Positions 42,898-55,107 are shown, counted from the stretch's first letter. The stretch is DNA of 64,000 nucleotides from Geobacter sp. AOG1 (GCF_019972315.1 NZ_BLIZ01000001.1:3409922-3473921), one strand, 5' to 3'. Notes: generated by a model from the sequence alone, not told the origin. Numbers and translations are program-made.

Positions 42898-43547
42898 TCC
42901 CGCACGCCTTCAAGTATTCTCAGAATGGCCTGCTGTATTTCTTCTATGGAACCTGTCCCCCGTATGCTCCTGAGGAGAGATTCATTGCTATAATAGGTCA
43001 CTAGTGGCGCCGTCTGCTCCTCGTAAACATCCAGCCGTTTTCGCATTGTCTCTTCGCTGTCATCGTCGCGCTGATAGAGCCCATCACCGCACTCATCGCA
43101 TTTGTCATCAACCCTGGGCGGGTCAAAGACAGTATGGTATCCCCTGCCGCACCCCTTACATGTCCGTCGACCGGTAATGCGTTGCAACAGCTCTTCCTTG
43201 TTAACATCGACAGAAATAACGTGCTCAACGGCTTTACCATGAGAAACAAGCATTTCTTTTAAGGCGTCCGCCTGTGCAACCGTCCGGGGAAACCCGTCGA
43301 GAATGAAGCCATCGAAGCAGTCTTCTTTTGCCAAGCGCTCCTCTACAATGCCGACCACGACACTATCGGGGACAAGAGCACCTGCATCCATAAAACCTTT
43401 GGCTTTTATCCCCATAGGTGTCTGGTCTTTGACCGCACCACGTAGTATGTCGCCTGTGGAAATCTGAGGAATCTTGAATTTTTTTGCAAGTATCTTTGCC
43501 TGGGTTCCCTTACCGGCGCCCGGAGGTCCCAACAGGATAATATTCAT
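42894..43547 (-). CDS. adk: Adenylate kinase with zinc-binding LID
   Basis: 217 residues. P-loop GPPGAGKGTQA, NMP-binding QISTGDILRGAV, and DGFPRTVAQADAL. The LID domain carries four Cys, CKGCGRGYH and CDECGDGL, the zinc-stabilised long form. It equilibrates ATP, ADP and AMP. It follows secY by 16 bases, as in many spc operons. Confidence 0.99.
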   Translation of the reverse strand: MNIILLGPPGAGKGTQAKILAKKFKIPQISTGDILRGAVKDQTPMGIKAKGFMDAGALVPDSVVVGIVEERLAKEDCFDGFILDGFPRTVAQADALKEMLVSHGKAVEHVISVDVNKEELLQRITGRRTCKGCGRGYHTVFDPPRVDDKCDECGDGLYQRDDDSEETMRKRLDVYEEQTAPLVTYYSNESLLRSIRGTGSIEEIQQAILRILEGVRE

Positions 43548-43563
43548 ACCACACTGTCCTCAA

Positions 43564-44871
43564 CTACCGTCTTCCTTTGATCTTAACACCCTTCATGAAA
43601 CCTTCATAACTTCTTGTGATGAGGTGCGATTCTATCTGCGAAACAGTATCCATACCGACCCCAACTGCTATGAGGAGTGCTGTACCGCCAAAATAAAATG
43701 GAAGATTGAATTTACCGATCAGTATTGACGGGAGTACACACACCAGTGAAATATAGATAGACCCGGCGAATGTTAACTTGGTCAACACACGATCCAGATA
43801 GTCTGACGTCTCTTTGCCAGGCCGAATCCCCGGTATATATCCGCCGTGCTTTTTCACGTTCTCAGCAACATCCACTGGGTTAAAAGTCACAGCCGTATAG
43901 AAATAACAGAAAAAGACTATGAAAGCAACATATAATAAATTGTATGCCCAGTTCCCTGGCGTCAAACTCTTTGCAGCGTTCTGTACCCATGGGACATTGA
44001 TGAAATTACCGATAGTTGCAGGGAACATTATAATTGACGAAGCAAAAATAGGAGGTATTACTCCCGCCATGTTTACCTTGAGCGGCAGGTGTGATGTCTG
44101 CGCCCCAAAAGTCTTTAGTCCGACTACACGCTTCGCATAATGTATCGGTACGCGCCGTTGCCCCCTCTCCACGAACACAACAGCAGCTATAACGAGAAAC
44201 ATGAGTGCAGCAACAAATAGAAGGACAAAGAGTGAAATTTGCCCTGACTTCAACAGTCGTGTACTGTTGATCAATGCAACAGGGATGCGTGCAACAATAC
44301 CCGCAAAGATGATAAGGGAAATGCCGTTACCAATCCCCTTCTCTGACATTTGCTCACCAAGCCACATTATAAATGCGGTCCCAGCCGTCAGAGTAATAAC
44401 TGTCATAATACGAAATCCCCATCCAGGATTCGGAACTACCAGTTCACCGGCAGGACCACGCATACTTTCCAACCCGACAGCAATACCGGAAGCCTGGACA
44501 ACGCTCAGTACTATAGTGCCGTAGCGGGTATACTGGATAATTTTCTTGCGACCAGCTTCACCTTCTTTGGAGAGTTTTTCAATGGCAGGAACAACGACCG
44601 TAAGAAGCTGAAAAATAATCGAGGAAGAGATGTACGGCATGATACCAAGTGCAAAGACGGTCAATTTTTCCAATGCGCCGCCTGAAAACATATCAAACAG
44701 GCCGAGAAGTGTCCCCTGAGCCTGTTTGAAAAAATGCGACAGCGCCTGCCCGTCTATACCAGGTGTCGGGATATGACACCCTACACGGTACACCGCAAGC
44801 ATCCCCAGAGAAAACAATACGCGCTTCTTCAGCTCAGGTATTTTGAATATGTTCTGGAAGGCTTCGAGCAA
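43564..44871 (-). CDS. secY: Preprotein translocase subunit SecY
   Basis: 435 residues with ten membrane segments. Landmarks: [37 protein letters not shown], the cytoplasmic loop [10 protein letters not shown] and C-terminal [14 protein letters not shown]. It is the channel of the Sec system in the inner membrane. Only two bases separate it from rplO. Confidence 0.99.
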   Translation of the reverse strand: MLEAFQNIFKIPELKKRVLFSLGMLAVYRVGCHIPTPGIDGQALSHFFKQAQGTLLGLFDMFSGGALEKLTVFALGIMPYISSSIIFQLLTVVVPAIEKLSKEGEAGRKKIIQYTRYGTIVLSVVQASGIAVGLESMRGPAGELVVPNPGWGFRIMTVITLTAGTAFIMWLGEQMSEKGIGNGISLIIFAGIVARIPVALINSTRLLKSGQISLFVLLFVAALMFLVIAAVVFVERGQRRVPIHYAKRVVGLKTFGAQTSHLPLKVNMAGVIPPIFASSIIMFPATIGNFINVPWVQNAAKSLTPGNWAYNLLYVAFIVFFCYFYTAVTFNPVDVAENVKKHGGYIPGIRPGKETSDYLDRVLTKLTFAGSIYISLVCVLPSILIGKFNLPFYFGGTALLIAVGVGMDTVSQIESHLITRSYEGFMKGVKIKGRR

Positions 44872-44873
44872 GA

Positions 44874-45314
44874 TTATATCTCCTCGACAGTACCGCCCGC
44901 AGCCAGAATCTTTTCCTTAGCAGCAGCGCTGAATTTATGAGCTTTTATCGTCAAGGCCTTTGTGAGGTCACCCGTTGCAAGAACTTTTATGCCGTCGCGC
45001 ACACCGCTGATTAGACCGCTCTTCAAAAGCGCTGCAGCATCAACACTACTTGCCGACTCAAATATATCTAACTGCCCAAGATTCACGATCGCGTAATCTT
45101 TGCGGGTAAGTGGCGTGAAGCCACGTTTCGGCAAGCGGCGATGCATTGGCATCTGACCGCCTTCGAACCCAGCTTTTATACTCCCGCCGCTTCTTGCCTT
45201 CTGTCCCTTATGCCCTTTGGTCGCTGTTTTGCCATGACCTGAACCAGGCCCCCGGCCAATTCTTTTTCTATTTTTACTAGCACCAATCGCAGGTTTTAAA
45301 CTGTTCAATTCCAT
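44874..45314 (-). CDS. rplO: Ribosomal protein L15
   Basis: 146 residues. [60 protein letters not shown] are diagnostic. It belongs to the 50S core and assembles late. It precedes secY almost without gap. Confidence 0.99.
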   Translation of the reverse strand: MELNSLKPAIGASKNRKRIGRGPGSGHGKTATKGHKGQKARSGGSIKAGFEGGQMPMHRRLPKRGFTPLTRKDYAIVNLGQLDIFESASSVDAAALLKSGLISGVRDGIKVLATGDLTKALTIKAHKFSAAAKEKILAAGGTVEEI

Positions 45315-45333
45315 GTATGCACCTCAAGGGAAA

Positions 45334-45513
45334 TTACTCTGTTACGTTTACCATGTGGGAGACTTTGCGGATCATCCCTCTTATTTCCGGAGTATCTTTA
45401 AGCACTACTGATTTGTTCATTTTGTTCAGCCCCATCCCGTTCAAAACGGCGCGCTGGCTAGCTGGTGTGCCAATATGGCTCTTTACCAGAGTAATTTTAA
45501 GATCCTGCGACAT
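45334..45513 (-). CDS. rpmD: Ribosomal protein L30
   Basis: 59 residues read directly: MSQDLKITLVKSHIGTPASQ, then RAVLNGMGLNKMNKSVVLKD and TPEIRGMIRKVSHMVNVTE. Length and motifs (SxIG, LGLxK, GMIxKVxHxVxV) are standard. Located between rpsE and rplO, as expected. Confidence 0.97.
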   Translation of the reverse strand: MSQDLKITLVKSHIGTPASQRAVLNGMGLNKMNKSVVLKDTPEIRGMIRKVSHMVNVTE

Positions 45514-45544
45514 ATCAGTTCTCCTTGCTGATTTAAGAGCACTA

Positions 45545-46033
45545 CTAGTCGGTCATGCCACGGCGTGCCATGATCTCTTCTGGGCTGCGAAGCGACTTGA
45601 GTCCAGCAAAAGCCGCCTTGACAACGTTGTGCGGATTGTTCGACCCAAGACACTTGGCGAGAATATTGTGCACGCCGGCAGATTCAAATACTGCGCGGGC
45701 TGCTCCACCGGCGATAACACCGGTACCAGCTGAAGCCGGCATCATGAGCACCCGCCCAGCACCAAAATGCCCTTCAATTTCGTACGGAATAGTTTGCCCT
45801 TGAACAATCGGAACCTTGATGAGGTTCTTTTTTGCCTGCTCTACTCCCTTCCGGATAGCTTCAGGGACTTCGTTGGCCTTACCGAGACCATAACCTACAT
45901 AGCCGTTACCGTCTCCTACTACGACCAATGCAGAAAAACTGAACCGACGGCCACCTTTCACTACCTTGGCTACACGACTGATATGAACGACCCTGTCAGT
46001 TAAATTGATTTCGCTGGGATTGATCTTAAGCAA
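45545..46033 (-). CDS. rpsE: Ribosomal protein S5
   Basis: 162 residues. [57 protein letters not shown] and [13 protein letters not shown] are characteristic. It takes part in mRNA entry and decoding fidelity. 23 bases after rplR. Confidence 0.99.
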   Translation of the reverse strand: MLKINPSEINLTDRVVHISRVAKVVKGGRRFSFSALVVVGDGNGYVGYGLGKANEVPEAIRKGVEQAKKNLIKVPIVQGQTIPYEIEGHFGAGRVLMMPASAGTGVIAGGAARAVFESAGVHNILAKCLGSNNPHNVVKAAFAGLKSLRSPEEIMARRGMTD

Positions 46034-46056
46034 TTAACGCCTCCTGTGTAATATCC

Positions 46057-46425
46057 TTAAAAGGACAGACCGTTTTCTCGTGCAGCTTCGGCAAGCGCCT
46101 TGACTCTTCCATGGTAGAGAAACCCATTGCGGTCAAAAACAACAGCTTTAATATCGCTGGCAAGTGCACGCTTTGCAACCTCAGCACCTACCTTCTTGGC
46201 TGCTTCGATGTTGCCCGTCCCCTTCAACTCTGCGCCTACCTCTTTCATGACAGTAGATGCAGCTACCAGCGTCTTGCCCGTCGTATCATCAATAACCTGG
46301 GCATAGATGTGCGTAGCACTCTTGAACACGTTCAGGCGTGGCCGTTCAGTGGTGCCACGAATCTTCTTTCTTATTCTTGTTTGCCGCTTCAGTCGAGCAG
46401 CTTTTTTCTGTGCGAGAGAACTCAC
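46057..46425 (-). CDS. rplR: Ribosomal protein L18
   Basis: 122 residues. [39 protein letters not shown] and [20 protein letters not shown] are the L18 signature. It binds 5S rRNA with L5. Confidence 0.99.
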   Translation of the reverse strand: MSSLAQKKAARLKRQTRIRKKIRGTTERPRLNVFKSATHIYAQVIDDTTGKTLVAASTVMKEVGAELKGTGNIEAAKKVGAEVAKRALASDIKAVVFDRNGFLYHGRVKALAEAARENGLSF

Positions 46426-46445
46426 GGTACTTCTCCTTGCTTTAA

Positions 46446-46985
46446 CTATTTTTTGCCGGTCTTGCCGGCTTTTCTCAGGATGGTTTCGTTAGCGTACCTG
46501 ATCCCTTTTCCTTTGTACGGTTCTGGACCACGGAACGAACGAATCTTAGCCGCTGTTTGACCTACTAGTTCCTTGTCAATTCCTTTGACAACAAGCTTGG
46601 TCATTTTATCAACTTCTACGGCAATCCCTTTGGGCAGTTGGAAATTCACTGGATGGGAATATCCCAAACTGAGATTGAGCACATCACCCTTGGCTTCAGC
46701 ACGGTAACCTACGCCACTGATCTCCAGAGCCGTCTCAAACCCTTTAGTCACACCTACGACCATATTATTTACGAGAGTTCTCGTCAAACCGTGTGCAGAT
46801 CGCGCCTTGATTCCGTCATCAGCACGCTCTACAACAATCGTCTTATCCGAAATCGTCAACGTAACACCGTCCATGATTTTACGAGATAGAGACCCTTTGG
46901 GCCCATCTATTTTCAGGACTGAGTCACTGTAAGATATTTTAACTCCCGGGATAATTTCTATGGGAAGTTTGCCAATTCTGGACAT
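46446..46985 (-). CDS. rplF: Ribosomal protein L6
   Basis: 179 residues. [37 protein letters not shown], and the C-terminal [15 protein letters not shown] are standard. Two L6 repeats. It lies at the factor-binding side of the 50S subunit. Confidence 0.99.
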   Translation of the reverse strand: MSRIGKLPIEIIPGVKISYSDSVLKIDGPKGSLSRKIMDGVTLTISDKTIVVERADDGIKARSAHGLTRTLVNNMVVGVTKGFETALEISGVGYRAEAKGDVLNLSLGYSHPVNFQLPKGIAVEVDKMTKLVVKGIDKELVGQTAAKIRSFRGPEPYKGKGIRYANETILRKAGKTGKK

Positions 46986-47012
46986 GCTGAATGCTCCTTG
47001 TTCCGGGTTAAA

Positions 47013-47411
47013 TTACCAGACCGTGCAGATTAATTCGCCACCCACTCCGGCTTCCCGGGCGGCCTTATCGGTAAGAATACCTTTTGATGTCGACAAAACA
47101 GCAATACCCATACCGTTTTTTATGCTGGGGATTTCGTCACCCTTGACATAACGGCGCCCCCCCGGCTTACTGACTCTCTTGATCTCATTAATGACCGAAT
47201 CTTTTTCATCGATATACTTCAAATAGACACGTAGCACACCCTGCTTCTGGTCGGCAATCACTTTGTAATTCTTGATAAAGCCTTCTGAACGCAGAACGTT
47301 TGCCAGGCTTACCTTGAGATTTGACGATGGAATATCCACCTTCTGGAGCTTCGCCATACTGGCGTTTCTTATTCTCGTAAGCATATCGGCAATTGGATCA
47401 GTCATCGACAT
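47013..47411 (-). CDS. rpsH: Ribosomal protein S8
   Basis: 132 residues. [59 protein letters not shown] and the GGELICTVW end are diagnostic. Binds 16S rRNA; in E. coli it represses the spc operon. Confidence 0.99.
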   Translation of the reverse strand: MSMTDPIADMLTRIRNASMAKLQKVDIPSSNLKVSLANVLRSEGFIKNYKVIADQKQGVLRVYLKYIDEKDSVINEIKRVSKPGGRRYVKGDEIPSIKNGMGIAVLSTSKGILTDKAAREAGVGGELICTVW

Positions 47412-47443
47412 CGATTCTACTCCTCTATACAGTTTCTTTGCTG

Positions 47444-47629
47444 TTACCAGCTGGATTTAATAACCCCGGGGATCTGGCCGTTGGAAGCGTGCTTCCGTAG
47501 GCAGATCCTGCACATGTCAAACTTACGATAATATGCACGCGGACGACCACACAACGGGCACCGATTATATTCACGGACTTTGAACTTGTTTCCTCTTTGT
47601 GCCTTTATTATCATTGATGTTTTAGCCAC
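47444..47629 (-). CDS. rpsN: Ribosomal protein S14, zinc-binding short form
   Basis: 61 residues: [20 protein letters not shown], then [20 protein letters not shown] and [20 protein letters not shown], ending W. The two CxxC pairs bind zinc, so this is the type Z (C+) form. Confidence 0.99.
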   Translation of the reverse strand: MAKTSMIIKAQRGNKFKVREYNRCPLCGRPRAYYRKFDMCRICLRKHASNGQIPGVIKSSW

Positions 47630-47649
47630 TTCTATCCTCCAAATCTGAA

Positions 47650-48189
47650 TTAATATCTGAACGGCATGCCCAGCAGCTTCAGTAAAGCTCTGCCTTCTTC
47701 GTCGCTTTTTGCCGTAGTTACGATGGAGATATTCATCCCTTTGATTTTATCTACTTTATCGTAGTTGATCTCTGGGAAAATCAGCTGCTCCTTCACGCCA
47801 AGCGAGTAGTTACCCTTACCATCAAAGCCTTTGGCCGATACGCCCTTGAAATCACGGACGCGCGGTAGAGCCACATTCACTAGACGATCAAGGAACTCGT
47901 ACATCCGCTCCTTACGCAGGGTCACCATGCAGCCAATTGGCATCCCCTGGCGCAGTTTGAAGCTGGCAATTGATTTCTTGGCCTTGGTGATGACCGTTTT
48001 CTGGCCACTGATCGCCGATAGCTCCTCTGCAGCCGAATCAAGGATTTTCACGTTCTGGATAGCTTCACCCAGGCCCATGTTGATTACAATCTTGTCGATT
48101 TTCGGCACTTCCATGATGTTCTTGTAGTTGAAATCCTTCATCAACTGAGGGACCATCTCTTTATTGTAAAGCTCTTTCAGCCGTGACAT
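47650..48189 (-). CDS. rplE: Ribosomal protein L5
   Basis: 179 residues. [40 protein letters not shown], and [19 protein letters not shown] are typical. It binds 5S rRNA and contacts the 30S head. 13 bases after rplX. Confidence 0.99.
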   Translation of the reverse strand: MSRLKELYNKEMVPQLMKDFNYKNIMEVPKIDKIVINMGLGEAIQNVKILDSAAEELSAISGQKTVITKAKKSIASFKLRQGMPIGCMVTLRKERMYEFLDRLVNVALPRVRDFKGVSAKGFDGKGNYSLGVKEQLIFPEINYDKVDKIKGMNISIVTTAKSDEEGRALLKLLGMPFRY

Positions 48190-48202
48190 TTACCCCTCCA
48201 CA

Positions 48203-48529
48203 CTATTTGTCAAAAGACTCGCCGCACTTTACACAAACGCGGGTCTTTTTGCCGTCTTCAAGAACACTGGTCCTGGTACGCACCGGTTTCTTGCACTTAC
48301 CACAATAAACCATGACATTTGAAATATGGAGCGGAGCCTCTTTCTCAACAATCCCGCCAGCCTCATTACCACGTGCCCGGGTATGCCGCTTGACGATGTT
48401 GAGGCCTTCCACAACTACCCCATCCTTTTTAGACAGGATCTGGATGATCTTCCCTGTCTTATTCTTATCCTTGCCAGTAACGACCATGACGGTGTCACCT
48501 TTTTTTACATGCAGATTCTTACCTAGCAT
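48203..48529 (-). CDS. rplX: Ribosomal protein L24
   Basis: 108 residues from ATG 48529 (GGAG upstream), giving the family start [20 protein letters not shown]. The frame continues 39 bases further up without an RBS. The KOW motif [17 protein letters not shown] initiates 50S assembly. Two CxxC pairs (YCGKCKKP and VCVKCGE) suggest a zinc site. Confidence 0.97.
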   Translation of the reverse strand: MLGKNLHVKKGDTVMVVTGKDKNKTGKIIQILSKKDGVVVEGLNIVKRHTRARGNEAGGIVEKEAPLHISNVMVYCGKCKKPVRTRTSVLEDGKKTRVCVKCGESFDK

Positions 48530-48548
48530 CGTCTGTCTCCGCTTTAAA

Positions 48549-48917
48549 TTATAGTACTTCGGGGGCAAGGGAGATGATTTTCATAAACTTCTTTGCCCTC
48601 AGTTCCCGCGCCACTGGCCCGAAGATACGTGTACCGACCGGTTCGCGCTGGTTATTGATCACAACTCCGGAATTGCCGTCAAAACGGATATAAGAACCGT
48701 CGGGCCGACCAATTTCCTTGGCGGTTCTCACCACAACCACCTTGACCACATCCCCTTTTTTCACTTTGGAGTTGGGAAGTGCCTCTTTCACCGACGCAAC
48801 GATTATGTCGCCGATACTGGCATATTTGCGCTTGGATCCGCCCAGAACCTTAATGCAAAAGAGCTTTTTGGCCCCTGAATTATCCGCCACATCGAGTATT
48901 GTCTGCATCTGAATCAT
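48549..48917 (-). CDS. rplN: Ribosomal protein L14
   Basis: 122 residues. [67 protein letters not shown] are diagnostic. It is at the subunit interface. Confidence 0.99.
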   Translation of the reverse strand: MIQMQTILDVADNSGAKKLFCIKVLGGSKRKYASIGDIIVASVKEALPNSKVKKGDVVKVVVVRTAKEIGRPDGSYIRFDGNSGVVINNQREPVGTRIFGPVARELRAKKFMKIISLAPEVL

Positions 48918-48931
48918 AGGTAGCTCCTGCC

Positions 48932-49189
48932 TTACGCGCTTTTATCGATTATCTGACGAACCTGCCAGCGTTTATCCTTGCTTAACGGGCGTGTCTCCAC
49001 AATCAGCACGCGATCGCCCGTTTTACAGCTGTTATCCGTGTCATGTGCCTTATATTTGGCCGACCGTTTAATATATTTATTGTATACTGGATGCTTTACA
49101 AGACGATCAACCTTGACCACTACGGTCTTATCCATCTTGTCGCTCACCACCACACCCGTCTGGGTTTTCCTGCTACCGCGATCACTCAT
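48932..49189 (-). CDS. rpsQ: Ribosomal protein S17
   Basis: 85 residues. [38 protein letters not shown] and [18 protein letters not shown] are standard. Early-assembly 30S protein. Confidence 0.99.
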   Translation of the reverse strand: MSDRGSRKTQTGVVVSDKMDKTVVVKVDRLVKHPVYNKYIKRSAKYKAHDTDNSCKTGDRVLIVETRPLSKDKRWQVRQIIDKSA

Positions 49190-49199
49190 GTCAGCCTCA

Positions 49200-49388
49200 C
49201 TAGCCTCTTTTTTCCTGAAGTAAAGTTTTCACACGCGCAACATCTTTCCTGATAGCAGACAGTTTCGCGCTGTTTTCAAGACGTCCAGTATGAAGCTGGA
49301 ACTTGAGATTGAACAGTTCCTTTTTCAATTCTTTTTCCTTTGACTGGAGTTCTTCCTCATTCATAGCTTTCAGGTCACTAACCTTCAT
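49200..49388 (-). CDS. rpmC: Ribosomal protein L29
   Basis: 62 residues from ATG 49388, overlapping the end of rplP by 11 bases. [37 protein letters not shown] and [15 protein letters not shown] are typical. It lies at the exit-tunnel rim near trigger factor. Confidence 0.97.
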   Translation of the reverse strand: MKVSDLKAMNEEELQSKEKELKKELFNLKFQLHTGRLENSAKLSAIRKDVARVKTLLQEKRG

Positions 49389-49800
49389 GGCCGTCCTTCC
49401 TCGAAATAAATTTTGTCGTGATTGGAAGCTTGTGGGCTGCAAGACGGAACGCCTCACGGGCTATTTCCTCTGTTACCCCTTCCATTTCGTAGAGTACATG
49501 GCCTGGCTTAATAACACAAACCCACGAATCAGGTGACCCCTTTCCCTTACCCATACGCGTTTCAGCAGGTTTGGAGGTCAACGGCTTGTCGGGAAAAATG
49601 CGTATCCATATCTTACCACCCCTTTTGATATAACGGGTCATGGCAATACGGGCAGCTTCGATCTGGCGGGAGTCAAGCCAACCACAGGTAGTAGCCTGCA
49701 GACCGTACTCACCGAACGCAAGTTCTACACCACGCGTCGGCGTTCCGGTCATTCTCCCCTTCATTTGCTTTCTATGCTTAACACGTTTAGGCATTAACAT
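49378..49800 (-). CDS. rplP: Ribosomal protein L16
   Basis: 140 residues from ATG 49800 ([19 protein letters not shown]). [25 protein letters not shown]-like [20 protein letters not shown] and [20 protein letters not shown] are standard. It helps position A-site tRNA. Confidence 0.98.
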   Translation of the reverse strand: MLMPKRVKHRKQMKGRMTGTPTRGVELAFGEYGLQATTCGWLDSRQIEAARIAMTRYIKRGGKIWIRIFPDKPLTSKPAETRMGKGKGSPDSWVCVIKPGHVLYEMEGVTEEIAREAFRLAAHKLPITTKFISRKDGHEG

Positions 49801-49817
49801 TGCTAACAAACTCCTGT

Positions 49818-50453
49818 TTATTTTTGACCGGGAAGTACTTCGCCCTTGAATATAAGTACTTTCACGCCGATGATACCGTAAGTGGTCTTTGCTTCAGCAA
49901 AGCCGTAGTCGATATCTGCCCGCAGCGTATGAAGGGGTACACGCCCTTCTCGGTACCATTCGGTCCGGGACATCTCGGCGCCGCCCAAACGTCCGGAACA
50001 GGTGATCCTGATCCCCTTGGCACCGAACTTGAGCGCTGAGGTAACACTCTTTTTCATGGCGCGGCGGAAAGCGATGCGACGTTCCAATTGAAGGGCCACA
50101 TTCTCCGCTACCAATTGCGCATCCAGTTCGGGCTTACGCACCTCTTGGATATTCAGGAAAACTTCCTTGTCGGTGAGTTTGGCCAGTTCCTTTTTCAGGG
50201 TCTCGACTTCCGAACCCTTCTTACCGATGATCAGTCCCGGACGTGCGGTAAAGATGTTTATCTTCGCCTTATTGGCGGCACGTTCGATCTCGATTTTGGA
50301 CACGCCGGAATGATAGAGCCGCTTCTTGAGGAAAGCCCTTAGCTTAATATCCTCGTGCAGCAGTTTGGCGTAATCCGCCTCGGCATACCACTTGGAATCC
50401 CATGTCTTGATGACCCCAAGCCTGAACCCTACGGGATTTACTTTCTGACCCAA
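49818..50453 (-). CDS. rpsC: Ribosomal protein S3
   Basis: 211 residues. [20 protein letters not shown], the KH domain [20 protein letters not shown], and [20 protein letters not shown] are diagnostic. Part of the mRNA entry helicase. Confidence 0.99.
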   Translation of the reverse strand: MGQKVNPVGFRLGVIKTWDSKWYAEADYAKLLHEDIKLRAFLKKRLYHSGVSKIEIERAANKAKINIFTARPGLIIGKKGSEVETLKKELAKLTDKEVFLNIQEVRKPELDAQLVAENVALQLERRIAFRRAMKKSVTSALKFGAKGIRITCSGRLGGAEMSRTEWYREGRVPLHTLRADIDYGFAEAKTTYGIIGVKVLIFKGEVLPGQK

Positions 50454-50485
50454 AACTTCACCTCCACCTGTGTGCTTATACTTAT

Positions 50486-50821
50486 TTATTTCTTATCGGC
50501 CAGAACCACGGAAATGTGGCTGGTCGGTTTTCTGATCTTACTGGCCCTGCCCATGGCACGCGGAACGAAACGCTTCAGTACCGCGCCACCATCGACAAAT
50601 ATGGTTTTAACAAACAGACGGTCCACATCAGCTGCACCTTTTTGCTCGGCATTTGCGACGGCAGAGCTGAGCAGCTTCGCAACGAGCTTGGCCGAAGGCT
50701 GAGGGGAAAAGCGGAGAATATTGAGTGCGTCCTGAATCCCCTTGCCACGTACCATGTCAACAACAAGACGGGTTTTGCGGGGAGACAGACGGGCTAATGA
50801 CAATTTGGCGCTTGCTTCCAT
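50486..50821 (-). CDS. rplV: Ribosomal protein L22
   Basis: 111 residues. [40 protein letters not shown] and the tail [17 protein letters not shown] are standard. Its loop lines the exit tunnel. Confidence 0.99.
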   Translation of the reverse strand: MEASAKLSLARLSPRKTRLVVDMVRGKGIQDALNILRFSPQPSAKLVAKLLSSAVANAEQKGAADVDRLFVKTIFVDGGAVLKRFVPRAMGRASKIRKPTSHISVVLADKK

Positions 50822-50838
50822 TTTCGACTCCTTTGCAA

Positions 50839-51120
50839 TTACTTCTTCTTCAGCTTGCTTTTCTTGTCGGCCGCATGGCCGAAAAAGGTCCTTGTGGGTG
50901 CAAACTCGCCCATTTTGTGACCTACCATGTTTTCCGTCACGAAGACCGGTATAAACTTCTTACCGTTGTGAACTGCAAACGTAAGGCCGATAAAGTCAGG
51001 AGTTATAGTAGAGCGGCGCGACCACGTCTTGATAACTTTTTTTGAAGAAGGGCCTTCAGCTTCGACTTTCTTTACCAGATGCCCATCGACAAACGGGCCT
51101 TTTTTAATGGATCTTGCCAT
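50839..51120 (-). CDS. rpsS: Ribosomal protein S19
   Basis: 93 residues. [60 protein letters not shown] are diagnostic. 30S head protein partnering S13. Confidence 0.99.
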   Translation of the reverse strand: MARSIKKGPFVDGHLVKKVEAEGPSSKKVIKTWSRRSTITPDFIGLTFAVHNGKKFIPVFVTENMVGHKMGEFAPTRTFFGHAADKKSKLKKK

Positions 51121-51144
51121 CGTATCAGTCCTCTGTAGGGAGTG

Positions 51145-51969
51145 TTATTTAGTACGCTTCTTAACTATGAAGCGGGACGAAGTTTTATTGGTCCTGGTTT
51201 TGTAGCCCTTGGTCGGAATACCCCAAGGAGTCACAGGATGGCGACCGCCAGATGTTCGGCCTTCGCCACCGCCATGGGGATGATCGACCGGGTTCATCGC
51301 AACACCACGAACCTTGGGACGTTTGCCAAGCCAGCGGGAACGGCCGGCTTTACCGATGGAAACATTTTCGTGATCCAAGTTACCTACCTGGCCAATGGTC
51401 GCCATGCATTCCTGGAGAACCATTCGCACCTCTCCAGAAGGAAGCTTGACCTGAGCGTACTTGCCTTCTTTGGCCATGAGCTGAGCGAAAGTACCCGCAC
51501 TGCGGGCCAGCTGCGCGCCTTTGCCAATCTTCAACTCAATGTTGTGAATGATCGTGCCGAGAGGGATTGCTTTGAGCGGCAGCGCATTACCCGGCTTGAT
51601 GTCAGCTTCGGGACTTGCAATCACCGTATCGCCAACCTTGAGGTCGAGCGGCGCAAGAATGTAGCGTTTCTCGCCATCAACATAAACAAGCAGTGCAATA
51701 CGGGCGCTCCGATTCGGGTCATACTCAACTGATGCAACCCGGGCGGCTATGTTGTGCTTATCGCGACGGAAATCGATAATCCGGTATTTCTGCTTATGAC
51801 CCCCACCAATATGGCGAGAAGTAATACGTCCAAACGAGTTCCGGCCACCGGTCTTTTTCTTGTTTTCAAGCAAGGACCTTTCCGGTTTCGTGCAGGTAAT
51901 TTCTTCAAAGGTGGAACAGGTCTGGTGCCTACGGCCAGCGGATGTCGGTTTGTAACTCTTGATAGCCAT
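51145..51969 (-). CDS. rplB: Ribosomal protein L2
   Basis: 274 residues. [40 protein letters not shown], and the peptidyl-transferase-near [20 protein letters not shown] are standard. Essential for subunit joining and peptidyl transfer. Confidence 0.99.
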   Translation of the reverse strand: MAIKSYKPTSAGRRHQTCSTFEEITCTKPERSLLENKKKTGGRNSFGRITSRHIGGGHKQKYRIIDFRRDKHNIAARVASVEYDPNRSARIALLVYVDGEKRYILAPLDLKVGDTVIASPEADIKPGNALPLKAIPLGTIIHNIELKIGKGAQLARSAGTFAQLMAKEGKYAQVKLPSGEVRMVLQECMATIGQVGNLDHENVSIGKAGRSRWLGKRPKVRGVAMNPVDHPHGGGEGRTSGGRHPVTPWGIPTKGYKTRTNKTSSRFIVKKRTK

Positions 51970-51992
51970 TATTTAAACCCCACAGAGTTGAT

Positions 51993-52277
51993 CTAGACTT
52001 CGAAAAAGTCAACGTTACTTCCCTCTTTAAGGGTAACGTATGCTTTTTTCCAATTCGAACGTTTGCCAGTATGTTTACCGACCCGCTTCATCTTGCCGGC
52101 CACGTTGACGGTGTTGACGTTGTCAACTTCAACCTTGAAGAGCTTCTCGACAGCCTGCTTGATTTCGATCTTATTGGCATTCCGGTCGACTTCCAAAGCA
52201 ATGATGTTGTGCGCGTCCTTTTCAATCGTGCTTTTTTCAGTGACCAGCGGCTTCTTGATAACGTCATACATATTCAT
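51993..52277 (-). CDS. rplW: Ribosomal protein L23
   Basis: 94 residues. [40 protein letters not shown] and [17 protein letters not shown] are typical. It is the docking site for trigger factor and SRP. It overlaps rplD by four bases. Confidence 0.99.
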   Translation of the reverse strand: MNMYDVIKKPLVTEKSTIEKDAHNIIALEVDRNANKIEIKQAVEKLFKVEVDNVNTVNVAGKMKRVGKHTGKRSNWKKAYVTLKEGSNVDFFEV

Positions 52278-52897
52278 GACTGTAGCGCTCCTTCAACCTT
52301 CCGCACCGCATCCTGAGTAAAGATGATGCTCTGGTATTTCATGATATCAAAAATGTTGAGGCCATCGGATTTGAGTACTTTAACGTCTTTTATATTCCGA
52401 GCCGAAAGTTCAAGGTTGCGATTGACACCGTCGATGACAACAAGTGTCTTCTGAAGTGCAAAATCGTTCAGGACTCCGACGAAACCTTTCGTCGACACCT
52501 TTTCAATGTTCAATGCGTCCAGAACGGTCAACTTGTTCTCCTTGAACATGAGTGACAATGCAGAGCGAAGAGCCGCTTTGCGTGCTTTCTTATTCATGGA
52601 AAGGCTATAAGTCTTGGGCTGCGGTCCAAAAGCAACTCCGCCACCAGGATAATGTGGCGCCCTGATGCACCCCTGACGGGCCTGGCCGGTACCTTTTTGA
52701 CGGAACGGTTTCTTGCCGCCGCCAGAAACCGCAGAACGGTTCTTGACAGCAACTGTTCCGGCACGACGATTTGCCAATTGAATCTTGAGTGCTTCGTGAA
52801 TGAGGTACTCCTTGACGTCACCATTAAAAACGACGTCATTCAGATCCATCTCACCCACTTTATTTTTTTTGACATCATAAACATCAATTGTTGCCAT
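52274..52897 (-). CDS. rplD: Ribosomal protein L4
   Basis: 207 residues. [60 protein letters not shown] are the L4 hallmarks. In E. coli L4 represses the S10 operon. Its loop lines the exit tunnel. Confidence 0.99.
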   Translation of the reverse strand: MATIDVYDVKKNKVGEMDLNDVVFNGDVKEYLIHEALKIQLANRRAGTVAVKNRSAVSGGGKKPFRQKGTGQARQGCIRAPHYPGGGVAFGPQPKTYSLSMNKKARKAALRSALSLMFKENKLTVLDALNIEKVSTKGFVGVLNDFALQKTLVVIDGVNRNLELSARNIKDVKVLKSDGLNIFDIMKYQSIIFTQDAVRKVEGALQS

Positions 52898-52920
52898 GAT
52901 CTATCTCCAGAATCAGCTCG

Positions 52921-53556
52921 TTATTTCTTAGCCTTGACACTGTCTCTTATAACGACTATGCCATTGGCAGCACCAGGAATTGCCCCTTTGATCAGCAGCA
53001 GATTATCAGCAGAATCCACGCGCGCAACTTGCAGCCTCTGCACCGTAACCCTTTCACTCCCCATCTGGCCAGGCATTTTCTTGTTCTTGAAAACCCGCGA
53101 CGGAGTTGCTGAACAACCTATAGACCCTGGCGCACGATGGAAACGGGAACCATGAGTAGAGCGACCGCCTTTGAAGCCCCAGCGCTTCATGACCCCTTGG
53201 TACCCTTTACCGATGCTTGACCCTGTCACGTCGATCAGATCGCCAGCAGCAAAAAGTTCTGCTCTGATTTCATCCCCAACGTTGAACTGGTCCACATCTT
53301 CAAGACGAAGCTCTCGCAAGTGTGTGAAGACACCTTTGTCTGCAGCCTTACAATGTCCGACTACAGCGCGAGTCGCCTTAGCCGCTTCTCGCTCACCGAA
53401 ACCGACCTGTATGGCATTATAACCATCCTTCTCGATGGTTTTCTTTTGAATAACAACACATGGACCGGCCTCTACGACAGTCACCGGGATACGACGTCCA
53501 TCGTCGGCGAATATCTGGGTCATCCCTAGTTTTTTACCAATCAATCCCTTAATCAT
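52921..53556 (-). CDS. rplC: Ribosomal protein L3
   Basis: 211 residues. [60 protein letters not shown] and [15 protein letters not shown] are diagnostic. One of the first proteins bound to 23S rRNA. Confidence 0.99.
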   Translation of the reverse strand: MIKGLIGKKLGMTQIFADDGRRIPVTVVEAGPCVVIQKKTIEKDGYNAIQVGFGEREAAKATRAVVGHCKAADKGVFTHLRELRLEDVDQFNVGDEIRAELFAAGDLIDVTGSSIGKGYQGVMKRWGFKGGRSTHGSRFHRAPGSIGCSATPSRVFKNKKMPGQMGSERVTVQRLQVARVDSADNLLLIKGAIPGAANGIVVIRDSVKAKK

Positions 53557-53585
53557 GGTTGACGATCCTATCCTTGTATTCTCAA

Positions 53586-53894
53586 TTACAGCTTGATCTC
53601 GACGTCTACACCGGCAGAGAGGTCGAGTTTCATAAGCGCATCAACAGTCTGTTGTGTCGGTTCAAGAATGTCGATCAGTCGTTTATGGGTCCTGATCTCG
53701 AACTGTTCACGCGACTTCTTGTCCACATGGGGGCCACGAAGCACGCAGTACTTATTGATTACGGTCGGCAGCGGAATCGGACCTGCAACCAGCGCACCAG
53801 TCCGTTTCGCGGTATCAACAATCTCCCCGACTGAAAGATCGAGCAGTTTATGATCATAAGCTTTGAGACGAATTCTAATTTTCTGACTTGGCAT
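53586..53894 (-). CDS. rpsJ: Ribosomal protein S10
   Basis: 102 residues. [40 protein letters not shown] and [20 protein letters not shown] are standard. It also acts with NusB in antitermination. It follows tuf by 22 bases, so str and S10 operons are joined. Confidence 0.99.
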   Translation of the reverse strand: MPSQKIRIRLKAYDHKLLDLSVGEIVDTAKRTGALVAGPIPLPTVINKYCVLRGPHVDKKSREQFEIRTHKRLIDILEPTQQTVDALMKLDLSAGVDVEIKL

Positions 53895-53916
53895 CGCTTC
53901 CTCTTATGTGTGCAAT

Positions 53917-55107
53917 TTATTCAATGATGGAGCTGACCACGCCGGCGCCGACCGTACGGCCACCTTCGCGGATCGCGAACCGCAGTCCTTCGTCCATGGC
54001 GATCGGGGTGATCAGGTTGACTGTCACCGCTACGTTGTCACCGGGCATGACCATTTCGGTCCCCGCAGCAAGGTCTACGATCCCGGTCACGTCGGTCGTC
54101 CGGAAGTAGAACTGCGGACGATACCCGTTAAAGAACGGCGTGTGACGGCCACCCTCTTCTTTGGTCAGAATGTACGCTTCGGCCTTGAACTTGGTGTGCG
54201 GAGTAATGCTCCCCGGCTTGGCAAGTACCTGGCCACGCTCGATGTCTTCACGCTTGACACCACGCAGCAGGGCACCGATGTTGTCGCCGGCACGACCTTC
54301 GTCCAGAAGCTTCCGGAACATCTCGACGCCAGTAACGGTGGTCTTGGCGGTTGCCTTGATACCGACGATCTCGATCTCTTCGCCTACCTTGACAATGCCG
54401 CGCTCGACACGACCGGTGGCAACGGTACCACGACCGGAGATGGAGAAGACGTCTTCTACCGGCATCAGGAACGGCTTGTCGATGGCGCGCTCCGGCTCGG
54501 GGATATAGGCGTCGACTGCATCCATGAGTGCCATGATGGCTGGCTCGGCCAGCTCACCCTTCTCACCGTTGAGGGCCTGGAGGGCGGAACCTTTGATGAT
54601 GGGGATATCGTCACCAGGGAAGTCGTAGGAGGAGAGCAGCTCGCGGATCTCCAGCTCAACCAGTTCCAGGAGTTCGGCGTCGTCAACCATGTCGGCCTTG
54701 TTGAGGAACACGACGATGTAGGGAACGCCCACCTGACGGGCAAGCAGGATGTGCTCCCGGGTCTGGGGCATGGGGCCGTCAGCGGCGGACACAACCAGAA
54801 TGGCGCCGTCCATCTGCGCCGCTCCGGTGATCATGTTCTTGACGTAGTCGGCATGGCCCGGGCAGTCCACGTGCGCATAGTGACGCTTGTCGGTCTCGTA
54901 TTCAACATGGGCGGTGGCGATGGTGATGCCGCGCTCACGCTCTTCCGGGGCGTTGTCGATCTGGTCGAATGCCTTGAACTCGGCCTGACCCTTCCCCGCA
55001 AGTACCTTCGTGATCGCTGCCGTCAGTGTCGTCTTCCCGTGGTCTACGTGACCTATCGTCCCTATGTTTACGTGCGGTTTTGTTCTTTCAAATTTCGCCT
55101 TCGCCAT
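53917..55107 (-). CDS. tuf: Elongation factor Tu
   Basis: 396 residues. G1 [15 protein letters not shown]3 [21 protein letters not shown]4 NKADMVDD, G5 SALQAL. Domains 2 and 3 are complete (end [14 protein letters not shown]). It delivers aminoacyl-tRNA. Geobacteraceae often have a second tuf; only one is in the window. Confidence 0.99.
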   Translation of the reverse strand: MAKAKFERTKPHVNIGTIGHVDHGKTTLTAAITKVLAGKGQAEFKAFDQIDNAPEERERGITIATAHVEYETDKRHYAHVDCPGHADYVKNMITGAAQMDGAILVVSAADGPMPQTREHILLARQVGVPYIVVFLNKADMVDDAELLELVELEIRELLSSYDFPGDDIPIIKGSALQALNGEKGELAEPAIMALMDAVDAYIPEPERAIDKPFLMPVEDVFSISGRGTVATGRVERGIVKVGEEIEIVGIKATAKTTVTGVEMFRKLLDEGRAGDNIGALLRGVKREDIERGQVLAKPGSITPHTKFKAEAYILTKEEGGRHTPFFNGYRPQFYFRTTDVTGIVDLAAGTEMVMPGDNVAVTVNLITPIAMDEGLRFAIREGGRTVGAGVVSSIIE